Shown here: piece by piece, positions 12,283 to 25,059 of the stretch | Position numbering within the stretch: position 1 is the stretch's first letter | Layout of the letters: each line of letters opens with the position of its first letter | Source: Rutidosis leptorrhynchoides | Lineage: Eukaryota; Streptophyta; Magnoliopsida; Asterales; Asteraceae | Direction: 5' to 3' | DNA length: 64,000 nucleotides | Assembly: GCF_046630445.1 (NCBI RefSeq) | Contig: NC_092335.1 | Span: forward strand, 544,425,501 to 544,489,500 | Position numbers and translations under genes: made by a program | Notes under the pieces: generated by a model | The model's input: the letters and a program-made list of their open reading frames with translations, nothing else | What the model was told of the DNA's origin: nothing | Databases searched by the model: none

Positions 12283-13271
12283 GATAGATCGTATAACTAA
12301 GAAATCTATTTCAAAGGTATGTCTGTACAGTTTTTTTTTATTTTTTTTATTTTTAACCTTTTGATAATAAACGCTAATTTGTTCGCTAAAAAGTATTAAA
12401 TTGGTATTGAATAAAATTAGGTTTGGCGACCGAAATTATTGATATCATTCAAAAATTTATTACATCACTGCGAAATTTAACGTTTATTCTTAAGGTATAA
12501 ATATCTTTAATCAATCAACCCAAAATATTTCAAAAATTCGTCATGAGTTAAATTAGGTCTTGGAACCGAAATTACTTTACCGAAAAGAGGGGCGCATATT
12601 TTTGATAATATTTGATTGATTAAAGTGGGATAAAAAGCCAAAAAGATTTTTAATTTTATTTTTACCATGTTTTTAAAATTAATATTTAAATCTTAAATTA
12701 ATATTGTAAACTTTGTAAAAACAATATTTTTAAAATTGTAAATATTTGAAAAATTAATATAAGTTTGGTGTGAATTTATAATATGAATTTTTAAATTAAG
12801 TTTGGTGCGAATTTTTAATTTTTAAAATATGAATTTTTAATTTTATGCATTTCAAATTTTAAGTTTGGTGTGAATTTTTAATATTAATTTTGAATTTTAT
12901 ATTTAAATTGTGTGAATTTAAAAACAAAAATTTACTTTATCTCATTAAGTTAAAAATATGATTTTTAAAATTCGTCGTAAGTTGAAGACTAGGTCTTTAA
13001 ACCGAAATTGCTTTACCCAAGGGAGGGACGAGAACTTTTATTATCATTATTTTTAATCTTATTGAATTAAAGTATGCCAAAAACATTAAAAAACCCAAAA
13101 ATCTTAGCTTTTAAAACAATCGCTACAAAAAGACAAATTTTAAAATTTTGTCGAAGGACGGACTAGGACATCGATCCGAAACGACCTCTTCCTAAATAAC
13201 AAGGGAAACAAAATTTTAAAATTAATTACTTAATTGTTTTAATTAGTATAAGATATATAAAAAAAAAATAC
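12283..13271 (+). repeat. Athila spacer with diverged tandem modules
   Basis: Non-coding. Three diverged copies of a module built on 'aggt(c)tt...accgaaatt...ctttacc...ggg' begin near 12420, 12540 and 12970, with a more degenerate one near 13150 and a stray copy near 16170. Between 12760 and 12880 the phrase 'aagtttggtgtgaattt' recurs. I see no ORF. Confidence 0.55.
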
Positions 13272-13351
13272 AAACTCCGCGAGTCGCGGAGTTTGAAAGG
13301 GAAATCCACCGCGACTCGCGAAGGATGAAAAATCCAGAAAAAAAATATATA
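13272..13351 (+). promoter_or_regulatory. Internal palindrome pair and TATA upstream of ORF3
   Basis: A perfect palindrome (core CTCCGCGAGTCGCGGAG) is centred at 13283 and a second (CGCGACTCGCG) at 13315, 32 bp apart. A TATATA run starts at 13346, 31 bp after the second centre. The layout equals that of the LTR promoter. It lies 134 bp before the first ATG of ORF3, so it may be that gene's own promoter (inference). The GTGAGCTG box of the LTR copies is not present. Confidence 0.5.
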
Positions 13352-13484
13352 CTTATCGAACTGATCAGTCCCAACACAGAAAAAAAAAAAAAACACTGCG
13401 AAAATACTCCGAAAAAAAAACCCGCAAAAACACCCCCAAAATCACAATTTTTAACCGTTAATCATCAAATCTTTTACTAAAATC

Positions 13485-15510
13485 ATGTTGAGAAGGATGC
13501 TATCAAGGAATTACTCAAGAAAAACGGTAAATTTCTACACCTAAACACCATTTAATCCGAAAATTAGTGTTCTTGAGCAATTTTTTCCCCAATTTGATTT
13601 TGATGCTTTTTAGTGTAATTATGCTTAAATTGCTTATGTATTATGCTTGTATAACCTAGATTGATGCTATTTAACATGATTAGAAGCCTTAAACTTCAAA
13701 TTTTGAGTAATCTAGGGTTTGTGTTCTTGAGCAAATTTGGGGCTTTTTGATATAAACAGGTTATGGCCGATTTTTGTCATGAATTGTTGCTAAATTAAGT
13801 AGTGTAACATGTTTAGGTAGTTAAATGATCCAAACTTTGAGCCTAAACATGATTTTGAGAATTAAAGTGGACTTTTTCAAGTCTAAAAATTCATGAACTT
13901 GATTTTTGAGAGATAATGCCATTTGAAACTTGTTTAATTGCTAGTAATGATTATTTTGACATGTTATTTGAGTTAAATGCTTATGAACTTGGCGAACATT
14001 TTCGTATATGCTTATTTGAAAAAGTGTAGATTTGATAAAAATATGAAAATGAGCTTAAGTTTGATATAAATTGATCATGTCATTGTAATTATTTTGATTG
14101 ATGATTTTGCTGACACTAATGCATATTTGGATGCACAAAAATTGTGTTTGATGTGTTTTGCAGACTGAAAGGGGTGAATCTTCATCCCAAGCTCGCAATG
14201 CTCCTGCTGAGAATGCGGAACAACAAGAGGTGGATAACTACTACAAGCAAGATATACCTCATCCAGTCATGACATTTTCTGATATGCACTTGGAAGATTT
14301 GCACCCGAACCTGAGATTTAACAGACTTTGGATAGATTATCCAAAATACCAAAGGGGTTTGCATACTCTTCATTCTAAAGTTGTTGAGGTACCTAGGGTC
14401 ATAGAATGGGGACCATTAGAAGCTGTAGAATTGACCGGGCCAATTAGGGAATTACTTGCACAGAGGTATGGTAATTCTACTTTTGACGACTGGGTACGTT
14501 TATTCACCATGCGTAGACCTGTATATAAAGTATGGTGTGAAGAATTGTTGTGTAGTATAGAATTAAATGATCGGGTAGCTAGTTTAACCGATCGATCTTT
14601 TATTAGATTTTTGTTAGGAGGTTCGATGCGCCACATGTCTTTACTAGACATGGCTCAGGCTTTACGTATATATACGCCTGAGGAGTTAGCATCTGCCGAT
14701 TGTAGAGGGTTGATACTAAATGGTAGAAAGATAGATGAAAATTTTGATACACATGGTGTATGGAGTCAAATGACAAGCCATCACCGATTCAAAGGGGGAA
14801 ATTACTCTTATTTGGATATAGATAGAGTTGAATTAAGAGTAATTCATAAGTTTTTAGCTAATTCGATTACACAAAGAGGTAAGAACAAGGAAAAGGTAAA
14901 TGAACAGGATTTGTTTTACCATATGTGTATTCGAGACCCACAAAGCGGTGTAAGTATACCTTATTGTGTGGGTTATTATTTATAAGCTATGGTTAGGGGG
15001 ATGAGACCGCATAGCATAATAGGAGGTGGTATTTTTATTACTTTGATTGCTGAATATCTCGGTGTGGATATAAGTTGGGGGGGATTATTAGTAGAAGAAC
15101 CAGAACCCCGCGATACTATAGGTTTAAATGTATACCATGGTGCGAAAGTTTTGAAGAGGCGAAATAACGCCGCAGTACAATACCATGGTAGACATCCACA
15201 GGTTGAGAGAAACCAACAGCAAGGTAATGTAGGAGGGGGAAATGAAATGCAAGAAATGCAAAGGTTTATAGCTTCACAGGAGTACGAAAATGCTAGACAG
15301 AGAGCATTTGAAGATTGGCAAGTTCATCAAAACCAAATCATAGCTCATTGCCAACATATAGGTAGAAACTATATTCCTACTCCAAAACCCATATTCCCTC
15401 CCTGGTCTATAGAGATGCAACCACCGTATCCTACGTATAACCCAGCCGAAGCATTCTATAGCACCTATGGTTATGCTTGGAACCCCTATTGGTATCAGTA
15501 TCATCCCTAG
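13485..15510 (+). pseudogene. Athila third ORF, two exons, broken by one stop
   Basis: ORF3 lies in the env position. The long reading frame opens without ATG right after a strong 3' splice site (TTTTGCAG, 14156-14163). A short upstream exon (13485-13526) encodes MLRRMLSRNYSRKT and ends at a GTAAAT donor. Splicing 13526 to 14164 keeps the frame and adds 'TERGESSSQ'. The main part has motifs such as 'FDDWVRLFTMRRPVYKVWCE' and 'RFLLGGSMRHMSLLDMAQAL', which I relate to the ATHILA ORF-1 family (Pfam PF03078, from memory). TAA at 14983-14985 interrupts it, and the same frame continues to TAG 15508-15510 with a Q/Y/P-rich tail. I see no signal peptide or membrane segment, so an envelope role is not supported. 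Confidence 0.6.
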
Positions 15511-17546
15511 TCTACTTAGTTTTATTTATTTTGTAATTTGTAATGTTGATACGTTTAATACTTATGTTAATATTGTAATAGTGTTTATAATTTTCTAACT
15601 TTTATTCTTAGATTTTAATAATTTTTGAATGTGGGGTAATATACCAAACTTCAAAAATATGTATATATATTTGCAGTTTATCTTATGTACACAACAGGGT
15701 AAAACAACGCATTTTCAAAGACTGACATTAAGTTCAGCAAAAGCAACTAATTTTGATGACAAGATGCAAAATATATGTGAAATAACAACAAGACGGAATG
15801 AACAAATGATGTGCACCATTTATCATTCAGCAAACAAACGCCAATATGTTTGGAAACTTTGGTAAAATTTAATCATTTTCACACAAATCACCCTCAATAA
15901 TTTAAATTGTTACTGATTTCTTGCAAATGAGGGCATTGCAAGATCTTAAGTGTGGGAAGGGGTTAAATTCTTTCGGATTTTATAATTTTTATCTTATACA
16001 CTTGGTTACCATTAGAAATACTAGTAAAGTAGTAGTTGTATTAAATCTAGTGCTCTCTGATAATAAAGAACAGCCATAGTCTTATATACTGACTACCCAA
16101 TTCTAGTAAAATTTTTCAAAATTTTCAATTAAATGAACTCAAAATCATGTTTATACATATTTATGAACGATAAAACTAGGTTTTAACACCGAAATTATTG
16201 TAACCTCGGAAAGGACATAAATTGAGAAACAAACCAAAATGTTAAAATTCATTTAAAATGGAATAGAGGACAATAAAAAGGAAAATAAAAGCCAAGTGTG
16301 GGAAAATTCTCCAAGTTATTCAAAACATATATCACATATTTTTGTACAAATAACTGAAAATACTTTTGCTTTGGACTAAACTAAAAAGTTTTACCTGATT
16401 TACTGTAAGAAAGATGGATCTACACGATGAATCAATTCCATCATTAAAAGGAAGTAAAGTCTTCCGAAAAAGACACGCGCTTCTTGATTTAGGTCATGAA
16501 GTTGTCGTCCAGACCAGCTGTAGGTTGACGAAAAATCTAGAAAAGTCATCACTAAAATCAGCAGGAAATCCACGAACCTCAGCATTAAACAGGGTCGCCA
16601 AGTGGTCAGATTTATCCTAACCATGAGAAGGATTTATCTCGTACAATGGGGGGGCACCATGCAAATTAGCTTGATAAGACTAATGAATCAGATCCCCAGA
16701 AAGGATAATCTCCTTAAAGATTAAAAATCAGCTTTTAAGCCTAATATTACTCAATCCTAGAGATTGACCTTAAAGATTGAGAATTCAAACTCATGGAATT
16801 CAATGATATCTAAACTCGAGCTTGAACGAGAAAATATTTTGATCAAAATTACAAACCGATTTGTTTTCTGAAAACCCTATTTTCAATGCGTTCATTACCA
16901 TTGAACGTAAAATCCTAGGAATTCACCTGGAATTCATTAGGCCACCTGAACCAAATCGGGTGTCAACCGTAAGAACGGTGGTTGCATAGCATGGTCAAAG
17001 ACAGGACCTTGTGCCAGACCGAAAAAAATTATAAGGATGAGCTTTACTATTGCTCCTACCAAGGATAGTAATTGCGTCTGACACGTTATAGACCATAATT
17101 AAAAGCATGTCAGGGGACATTGCCTTAACAGTTGCTTGTTCAACGCTTTCCTTTACAACCGGACGGTAGTTTACCAAAAGGTAATATACGGGACAAGTAA
17201 ACTGGACGTGTTGCTTTCCAAATACAAGGTTAGCAAGTGGGTGACACAAAACCGCAAGTTTTGAGCTAAAATTTTCAAATCTGAAACCCACCAAACCCAC
17301 AAAAATATTTTGCAAACACCGGTGAAGGGTTATTCCGGAAAACTTATCTAGGGTAAAAACTAGATTTAATTTTCAAAAGATCAAATGTTTTCATAAAGAT
17401 CCAATTTCCTTAATGGATCTAAATTTTTATAGTCATGTGGGACTGTAAACCATATCGTTACTACCATTGTTTATACCGCCTTATAGAAATCACTGATGTA
17501 CAAAGTGTGAAGAATAAAGAAGTGATTATAGTATTTCAAGACGATA
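15511..17546 (+). other. Athila 3' non-coding region
   Basis: About 2 kb with no convincing gene. It holds two more polypurine-like motifs, AAGTGTGGGAAGGGG near 15948 and AAGTGTGGGAAAA near 16293, and one copy of the '...accgaaattattgtaacc' module near 16185. ORFs such as 16414-16620 and the antisense 16995-17315 have no recognisable features. Confidence 0.5.
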
Positions 17547-17584
17547 TTGCTTGAGGACAAGCAACGCTTAACTGTGGGAATATT
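17547..17584 (+). other. Hairpin and polypurine tract before the 3' LTR of B
   Basis: TTGCTTGAGGACAAGCAA (17547-17564) is a perfect 7-bp stem with loop AGGA. It is followed by CTGTGGGAATAT up to the LTR edge, which serves as the plus-strand primer tract by position. Its layout resembles the hairpin-PPT of the Tekay elements here. Confidence 0.65.
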
Positions 17585-19582
17585 TGATAATGCTAAAAAA
17601 GAACATATATTTCATAGCATTATTCCTCAAGAAAGACAAGCTTTTAGTTGCAATTGTTCTATTCACAAGGGATATTCGTTTAAATAATAAAAGGTGAGGA
17701 CAAAAGACTGATTCGACGAATTGAAGACGCAAACGACCAAAAAGCTCAAAAGTACAAAAGACAATCAAAGAGGTTCCAATTATTGATAAGAAACGTCTCG
17801 AAATTACAAGAGTACAAGATTCAAAACGCAAAGTACAAGATATTAAATTGTACGCAAGGACGTTCGAAAATCCGGAACCGGGACCAGAGTCAACTCTCAA
17901 CGCTCGACGCAACGGACTAAAAATTACAAGTCAACTATGCACATAAATATAATATAATATTTAAATAATTCTTATAATTATTTATATATTATATAAATAA
18001 AATAAACCGTCGGCAAGAAAGACTCCAAACTGGAGTGAGCTGTATTTACAAACTCCGCGACTCGCGGAGTTTGAAGGCAAAAAGGGCCGCGAGTCGTGGA
18101 GCCCCAAATTCTGAAATTCCCTATAAAGCCAACCGAATTCTGATCATTTTACACAACATATATCCATCTCTCTATCTATATCGTAATATTTATATTTATA
18201 ATTTATATTTTAATTTTAATTTTAATTTTAATTCTAATAATAAGGGTATGTTAGCGAATGTTGTAAAGGTGTAAGTCGAAATTCTGTCCGTGTAACGCTA
18301 CGCTATTTTTAATCATTGTAAGTTATGTTCAACCTTTTTAATTTAATGTCTCGTAGCTAAGTTATTATTATGCTTATTTAAAACGAAGTAATCATGATGT
18401 TGGGCTAATTACTAAAAGTGGGTAATTGGGCTTTGTACCATAATTGGGGTTTGGATAAAAGAACGACACTTGTGGAAATTAGACTATGGGCTATTAATGG
18501 GCTTTATATTTGTTTAACTAAATGATAGTTTGTTAATGTTAATATAAAGATTTACAATTGGGCGTCCCTATAAATTACCATATACACTCGATCGGACACG
18601 ATGGGCGGGGTATTTATATGTACGAATAATTGTTCATTTAACCGGACACGGGAATGGATTAATAGCCACTAGAATAATTAAAACAGGGGTGAAATTATGT
18701 ACAAGGACACTTGGTATAATTGATAACAAAATATTAAAATCTTAGGTTACACTCAGTCGACATCCTGGTGTAATTATTAAACAAAGTATTAAAATCTTGT
18801 TACAGTTTAAGTCCCCAATTAGTTGGAATATTTAACTTCGGGTATAAGGATAATTTGACGAGGATACTCGCACTTTATATTTATGACTGATGGACTGTTA
18901 TGGACAAAAACCAGACGGACATATTAAATAATCCAGAACAAAGGACAATTAACCCATGGGCAATAAACTAAAATCAACACGTCAAACATCATGATTACGG
19001 AAGTTTAAATAAGCATAATTCTTTTATTTCATATTTAATTTCCTTTATTTTATATTTAATTGCACTTCTAATTATCGCATTTTTTATTGTTATTATATTT
19101 AATTGCACTTTTAATTATCGTACTTTTTAATTATCGCAAGTTTATTTTATCGCACTTTTAATCGCAATTTCATTATCGTTATTTACTTTACGCTTTAATT
19201 TAAGCCTTGTATTTATTTATTATTTTACATTTGGTTTTAACTGCGACTAAAGTTTTAAAATCGACAAACCGGTCATTAAACGGTAAAAACCCCCCTTTAT
19301 AATAATAATAATATTACTTATATATATATATATATTTGTATTTTTATAAAAGTAAACTAATATAGCGTTAAGCTTTGTTTAAAGATTTCCCTGTGGAACG
19401 AACCGGACTTACTAAAAACTACACTACTGTACGATTAGGTACACTGCCTATAAGTGTTGTAGCAAGGTTTAAGTATATCCATTCTCTAAATAAATAAATA
19501 TCTTGTGTAAAATTGTATCATATTTAATAGTATTTTCTTATAAAATTTAATAGTATTTTATATACACTCCGCTACCACATCA
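17585..19582 (+). repeat. 3' LTR of Athila element B
   Basis: It pairs with 2589-4578 and carries the same promoter module: GTGAGCTG 18035-18042, palindromes centred at 18061 and 18093, TATAAA 18122-18127. Here the first palindrome is perfect and the second has one mutated base, the reverse of the 5' LTR. It ends CCACATCA and is followed by TSD GGTTC. Confidence 0.95.
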
Positions 19583-21559
19583 GGTTCATAGTCAGAGTTA
19601 CAGGTTACAAGTCCATATTTGAAAGAGGTAGCCATTTCCGTCGAAAGAATGACATCTTGATGACCATTTTGAAAAACATACTTCTACTTTGAGTTTAACC
19701 ATAATTTTTGGATATGTTGTCATGTTTATATGAAATATTATTTTCCCAAAATACAAATCTTTAAATTAAAGTCTAAGATAGTTTTTTTTTAATTATCCAA
19801 CCCGAAACAGCCCCTGTTTTACTATGACGGAGTATGTCCGGTTTTACGGTGTTCTTCGTGTTTCTGATTTTTAAATCCTTATGTTAGCATATCATATAGA
19901 TATAAAACATTTGTTTAGTTGTTTTTAAAAGTTAAGTTAGAAGGATTAACTTTGTTTGCGAACAAGTTTAGAATTGACTAAACTATGTTCTAGTGATTAC
20001 AAGTTATTTTCTTCAAATAAAATAGTTATATAAGTAAGAATCGAATGATGTTATGAACATCGTTACTACCTCAAATATATTAGGTAAACCTACTGAAATG
20101 ATGAGAAATAAACTTGAGCTTCAAAGGATCTTTAATGGCTTGGAAGTTCTTGAAGTAGAATCATGACACGAAAACAATTTCAAGTAAGAATTCTATCTTG
20201 ATTTAAGATAGTTATGTTTATAAGAATTGAATCAAAGCTTGAATAAGTTTATTACCTTGATTATGAGATGAAAAGTTACTGAGATTAGATAGAAATTCTT
20301 GATCTTTGATGAGTTGTTGGATTGGATTAAAAGGATTGAAAGAAATCTTGAAGTCTTCTTGATTTTATGAAACTAGAACTTATAAAATTTATGAAGAACA
20401 CTTAGAACTTGAAGATAGAACTTGAGAGAGATCAATTAGATGAAGAAAATTGAAGAATGAAGGTGTTTGTATATGTTTTGGGTCGTGGTATATGGATTAG
20501 ATGTAAAGGATGTGTAAGTTTGTTTTCTTGTAAATAATTCATGAATAATTAATAATATTTTTGTAATCTTGCTAAATAATTCATACTAGATTACAAAGAA
20601 TGGTTCCTACATGTTTGATGGCTGATCTAGGGCTGCTAAGGTGATGATTTGATATGTATATACCAATAGTAAATACATCTAGAAGCTGGGTATAATACGA
20701 GTACAAATACCGAACGAATACGAGTAGAATTCTTGATGAAAACGAACGAGAATACGATTACAACTATCTTTGTCAAGTATAAGTATTTTGATATATGTAT
20801 TTAAGTCTTTCAAATGTTTATTAATACTTCTTAATACATTACATATATATACATTTTAATTAAGTCGTTATTTCATCGTTAATCGTTACATGTATACATT
20901 GTTTCGAAACCCTTAAGTTAGTTGTCTCGTTTTATGTATATAGTTCATTGTTAATACACTTAATGATATACTTAATTATCATTATATCTTGTTAAACATA
21001 ATGTATTAATATATCTTAATACAATACATATGTATTTATTTTAATTAAGACGTTATTACGTCGATAACCGTTACATATATATCTTGTTTCAAATTCCTTA
21101 ATTTAGTAGTCTCATTTTATGTATATAACCCATTGTTAATATACTTAATGAGATACTTACTTATCATAATACCATGTTAAACATATATATATATGTCCAT
21201 ATATATATATCATCATGTCCTTTTTACAAGTTTTAACGTTCGTGAATCGTCGGACAAACTGGGTGGTCAAACGTTTATGTAAAATCCGTTTCAATTAATC
21301 AAATCTTAACAAGTTTGATTGCTTAACATGTTGGAAACATTTAATCATGTAAATATCAATCTCAAATATATACATATATTTATATACATATCTTATTTAC
21401 AAATAGTGGTTCGTGAATCGTCCGGAAAAGTCGAAGGTTACATGAACACAGTTCCAAATTTTTGAATTTCAACTTAACAGACTTTGCTTATCGTGTCAAA
21501 AACATTAATTCATTTAAATATTAAGTTTAAATTTGGTCAGAAATTTCCGGGTGGTCACA
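19583..21559 (-). repeat. 3' LTR of element A, part 2
   Basis: It resumes A's 3' LTR after Athila B (the first five bases are the TSD copy). It matches 26970-28945, including CT-rich and TA-rich tracts, and ends at TCACA 21559. On the minus strand the LTR starts TGTGACCACCCGGAAA. Confidence 0.9.
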
Positions 21560-21597
21560 GTACCTATCCGTTAAAGAAATTTCGTCCCGAAATTTGG
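21560..21597 (-). other. Hairpin and polypurine tract of element A
   Basis: On the minus strand AAATTTCGGGACGAAATTT (21577-21595) is an 8-bp inverted repeat around GGA, followed by TTTAACGGATAGGTAC up to the LTR. The same motif precedes the 3' LTRs of D and E. Confidence 0.75.
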
Positions 21598-24525
21598 TTA
21601 AGGAAAGTTTGATAATGGAAGTAAGATTATTCTTGTATCAAGAACTATAATTTGAATTCTTATCATGAATTTGATTGTTCATATAATCATTATCAAGGAA
21701 ATAGATTAATGGAGTATTTTGAATACCTTGAATGAGTCGAGTTCCGTTTATGAATAGCACGAGTTCAATAAATAGAGATTTTTTTTTCATCTTTGTGAAA
21801 ATATGGATAGAACAATTCGATTACGCGAAGAGTATGAATGAAGCTATCGTAAAAGATGGAATTGAGGAAATAAAGTTTCGTCTTAATTTTTGACGTAGTC
21901 ACAGTTGATTTCCGGATTTCAAGGAATGTAAAGAAAATCTTCGAAATCTATAAAAGATTTGATTTTTTGGGATTTAAGGAAATTAGGATCCTCTTTAATT
22001 AAATGCGGTAATCTGCCTCGATTGCTCTGTCTGTTATATCCACTATAAATTGACCTCTTCCGACTCATTATTATCACCATCCCTACTTTCTTCATCAATT
22101 CATACATCCAAAAGATTGTGAAAAATGCTCAATCCAGTTCTAGTTCTTGACCTAATATTGATGTTCACCACCATTATCCTTCTTTTCCAGCTCCCCCCAG
22201 AGGAATATGTTTATTTCTATTATGCTCTAGGGATTGTTGTATTTATCATTCTCCCGTGTCTTTATATTGCTATACGCATTGATATACACAGTTTGTAATT
22301 TCTGATTTGTTATCGGGCTTTATATTTTCCTTTATATTTCGGAGCTCCATGCTTTTGTTTTCTCTTCTCAACTTTAAGTAAAGCGATCAAAATGTCTCGA
22401 TTTTGTAGGTACGAAATTTTGAATGAACATAACTAATGTTTTAAGTAGAAAGGAATTATAATAGCACGATTTAATTTGGTAAATTATCGGTATCACGGAA
22501 AAGATAGAACTATCAAGAAAATATGTTCTTGATATTTTTAGAGGTTAAATAGAATAAAAAAATCGTGTAACATGGCACATGATGACGATATAATCTGTGA
22601 ATCATCATGTTCCATTAGAAACTCAGCATGACTTACTGTAATATAACCACGTTGATCAGGCGTCATTATATTATACTAACTCATGCTTCGATTCCCAACA
22701 CTACTTCAAAAACATTCATAATCTAAACTCGAAGTTTATAGAAATTTAGAAACTAAAACAGTTTCCTTTAAGATGTAACACATATAGCATGAAGAGATAA
22801 GTAATTTCAGACAAGAATATTTATGAAAATATCCTCAAAAATATCGAGGATATTTATGATGATATTTTTGGAATTTCTAAGATCGAAGGTTGATGAGGAA
22901 AATTCGTCCGCAAGTATATATAATAAGTAAGGAGCAAGATATTCTCTAAAGATTTCATCAGATATAGAATCATCTGGATTCTTTATGTACAAGTTTAGTC
23001 CTTATGATTTGTTCACCGTCTCCTTCATAGTTTTGCTTAATCCGCTTTTTAGTATCAATTTTCTGTTGAGCGTTTCCAACACTCTATTCTTTATCGTCAA
23101 ACTTTTGACTCTTAAGGTCGTTTATAGTTTTTGCTGCTTCTTCAGCATTTTCAAAACTCAAAGAACTAATTCACAGGTTGGGATGCTTTTTAGAATTCCA
23201 GAATTGGAGTACCTAAGTCCAGGATATAGACGTCATATGTAGGTATATAACAGTTGATGTAGAAACGTTACGAAATTCGAAATAATGATTGATGCTTCCC
23301 GGTATGTGGTATGACAGTTATCGTTACAAGACGTTGATGAGTATATGATGGATTTCAATGAATAATGATAGTGATATTTCGGAGGGATTTAAGTTGCAAA
23401 GTAATGGAGTCGCTGGTACGTTTACTGCTATTATGGTGGAACATAAAAGGTTCCCCGATAACAACGATAGAAAAGCAATCGTATATATCAAGGTTTAATT
23501 AAGGTTTCTCCAAATGAAACGTCAAAGTTGTCTTGATAAAGGTGTGACAAAACTGGATACTTGAAAAGGAATTGCAAAGTTATTTTCAGTAATAATAATG
23601 CCGAAGGATTTATCACGGATACGTGTTAAAGTCTTACTTAGGTTTAGAGAGCTTTCTAGGTGTATGACTATAAGTATAACTCTTTCTTTCTGTCGATAAT
23701 GTGTGGTTGGTTCATCTTCTCAATTGATTATTAATTGAAGTGTTTTCAAGAATCATAAAGGGTTTGAACGTAGGTGGTAATCGTCAATATACATATGATG
23801 TTTAAGATGAAATCATTCAGGATTTTGAATGAATATATTTATGAGTTTTATGAATAAGAGTGATGTTCTAGCACAGTTTTGAATTTAAAGTTTGGTTTTG
23901 AAAGATGTAAGGATCTAAGAGTGATGCTATTTGTTATATCTTGACTTGGATTCTGATCTGTCAAAATCAGAATATGTAATTGAATCTGAATGAAAATGGT
24001 TGTTCTGATTTCTATGGAAAAGTATATATCGTTGTGAAAGTAGTGAGTATAGATAATGAATATCGAATAATTGAAGAGTGTACAGTGTAACATATTAATT
24101 GTGAACTTAAATATTTCTCGGTGGAAGATGTTGGTGTTCGTGGAATTCTTGTGAATTTCACAAGGTACGAATGATATTTTCTAGAAGGTTTCAGGTACAT
24201 CTGAAATGAAAGTGTAAAATCAAACCTAATTGAATAATACACTTGGTTTATTAGGGGACAGAATTATTTGAGGTGATGTAGAGATTTAGGTTGTTAACGA
24301 AGGATGTATATCATGGCATTTTAGTAATGTGAATTAATCGAGTAGTATTTACCCTTCAAAATTCACACGTAACAGCTTAGTATGAAAAGATATAATATGG
24401 TTTCAAAATTCATATATATATATATAAAGTATATATATAAACTCTTTGGAAATAATGAATTAATATTTCATAACTCGATAGTATAATATTCTTATTGGTG
24501 ATTGATGTGTTGATATCTACGGTGG
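21598..24525 (-). other. Non-coding interior of element A
   Basis: About 2.9 kb with no ORF over 90 codons and no gag-pol motif. It is homologous in reverse to 47918-50812 of element D; one shared stretch lies around the 'gttagtataatataatga' segment. Its preservation in two elements suggests a family-specific structure rather than random filler. Confidence 0.7.
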
Positions 24526-25059
24526 TTATGGAACTTGTGGAGCTTGTGGTACGGCCGGTGTTAATGATGATGGTGAGACTGCTGGTGATACAGGTGCTGT
24601 TGATGGGAGTACTGGTGATGCCGGTGGTGTTGCTGGTGCTTGTAAGTTGTGCACCATATTCTCCAGATTGATTACTCGATTGCGAAGTTCGTTGACTTCT
24701 TCTATTACTCCGGGATGATGGGCGGTCGGAATGAGTGGATGAATAAGGTTTAGAATAGTAGATATGACGTACTCGTTGCGAGCTATTCTGGAAATGAGGG
24801 TGAAGATGGTGTTTCGGACAGGTTCGCCGGTAAGTGCTTCAGGTTCTTCGCCAAGAGGGAAATTTGGTGGATGGAAGGGATCTCCTTCTTCTTGTCTCCA
24901 CTGATTAAGTTGACTACGAACCCATCCCCAATTCATCCAGAATTGGTGATGGCTGATTGGTTGATCCATTCCGGTTACACTGCTTTCGGAGCTCAGGTAG
25001 AAATCCATATCGGAATAGCTGTCTGATTCTGAGGAACTCGAACTAGTTGTAGGATTCAT
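24526..25059 (-). CDS. 177-aa coiled-coil ORF of non-autonomous element A
   Basis: An intact ORF in the leader-proximal position where gag would normally start. The N-terminus is rich in S/E/D, followed by a W-rich patch ('QFWMNWGWVRSQLNQW'), the motif 'PLGEEPEALTGEP', a short coiled coil ('VNELRNRVINLENMVHNLQ') and a tail of P/S/A repeats. There is no zinc knuckle, protease or membrane segment. Element D carries a decayed copy (47355-47917), so the ORF is a family trait. I do not recognise its function; a role in RNA packaging, or as a Gag partner via the coiled coil, is only a guess. Confidence 0.6.
   Translation of the reverse strand: MNPTTSSSSSESDSYSDMDFYLSSESSVTGMDQPISHHQFWMNWGWVRSQLNQWRQEEGDPFHPPNFPLGEEPEALTGEPVRNTIFTLISRIARNEYVISTILNLIHPLIPTAHHPGVIEEVNELRNRVINLENMVHNLQAPATPPASPVLPSTAPVSPAVSPSSLTPAVPQAPQVP

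Larger units (their letters stand above)
2589..19582 (+). mobile_element. Athila-type Ty3/gypsy retrotransposon B
   Basis: A 17-kb element with LTRs of 1990 and 1998 bp, TG...CA ends and TSD GGTTC. The primer site matches the 3' end of tRNA-Asp, as is usual for the Athila lineage. Order: LTR, primer site, long AT-rich leader, one gag-PR-RT-RNaseH-IN frame (6109-11712) broken by two in-frame TGA codons, a 132-aa ORF, a repeat-rich spacer, a spliced third ORF resembling the Athila-specific protein, a 2-kb 3' non-coding stretch, a hairpin and PPT, and the 3' LTR. The LTRs differ at few sites, so the insertion is fairly young, but the element cannot make a full polyprotein. Confidence 0.95.

Noticed and set aside
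14158-15510. Envelope gene call for Athila ORF3
   Set aside because: It is in the env position, but no signal peptide, membrane segment or glycoprotein features are visible; it better fits the Athila-specific ORF.
16995-17315. Antisense 106-aa ORF in the Athila 3' region
   Set aside because: No recognisable family, wrong strand for the element, in a non-coding region.
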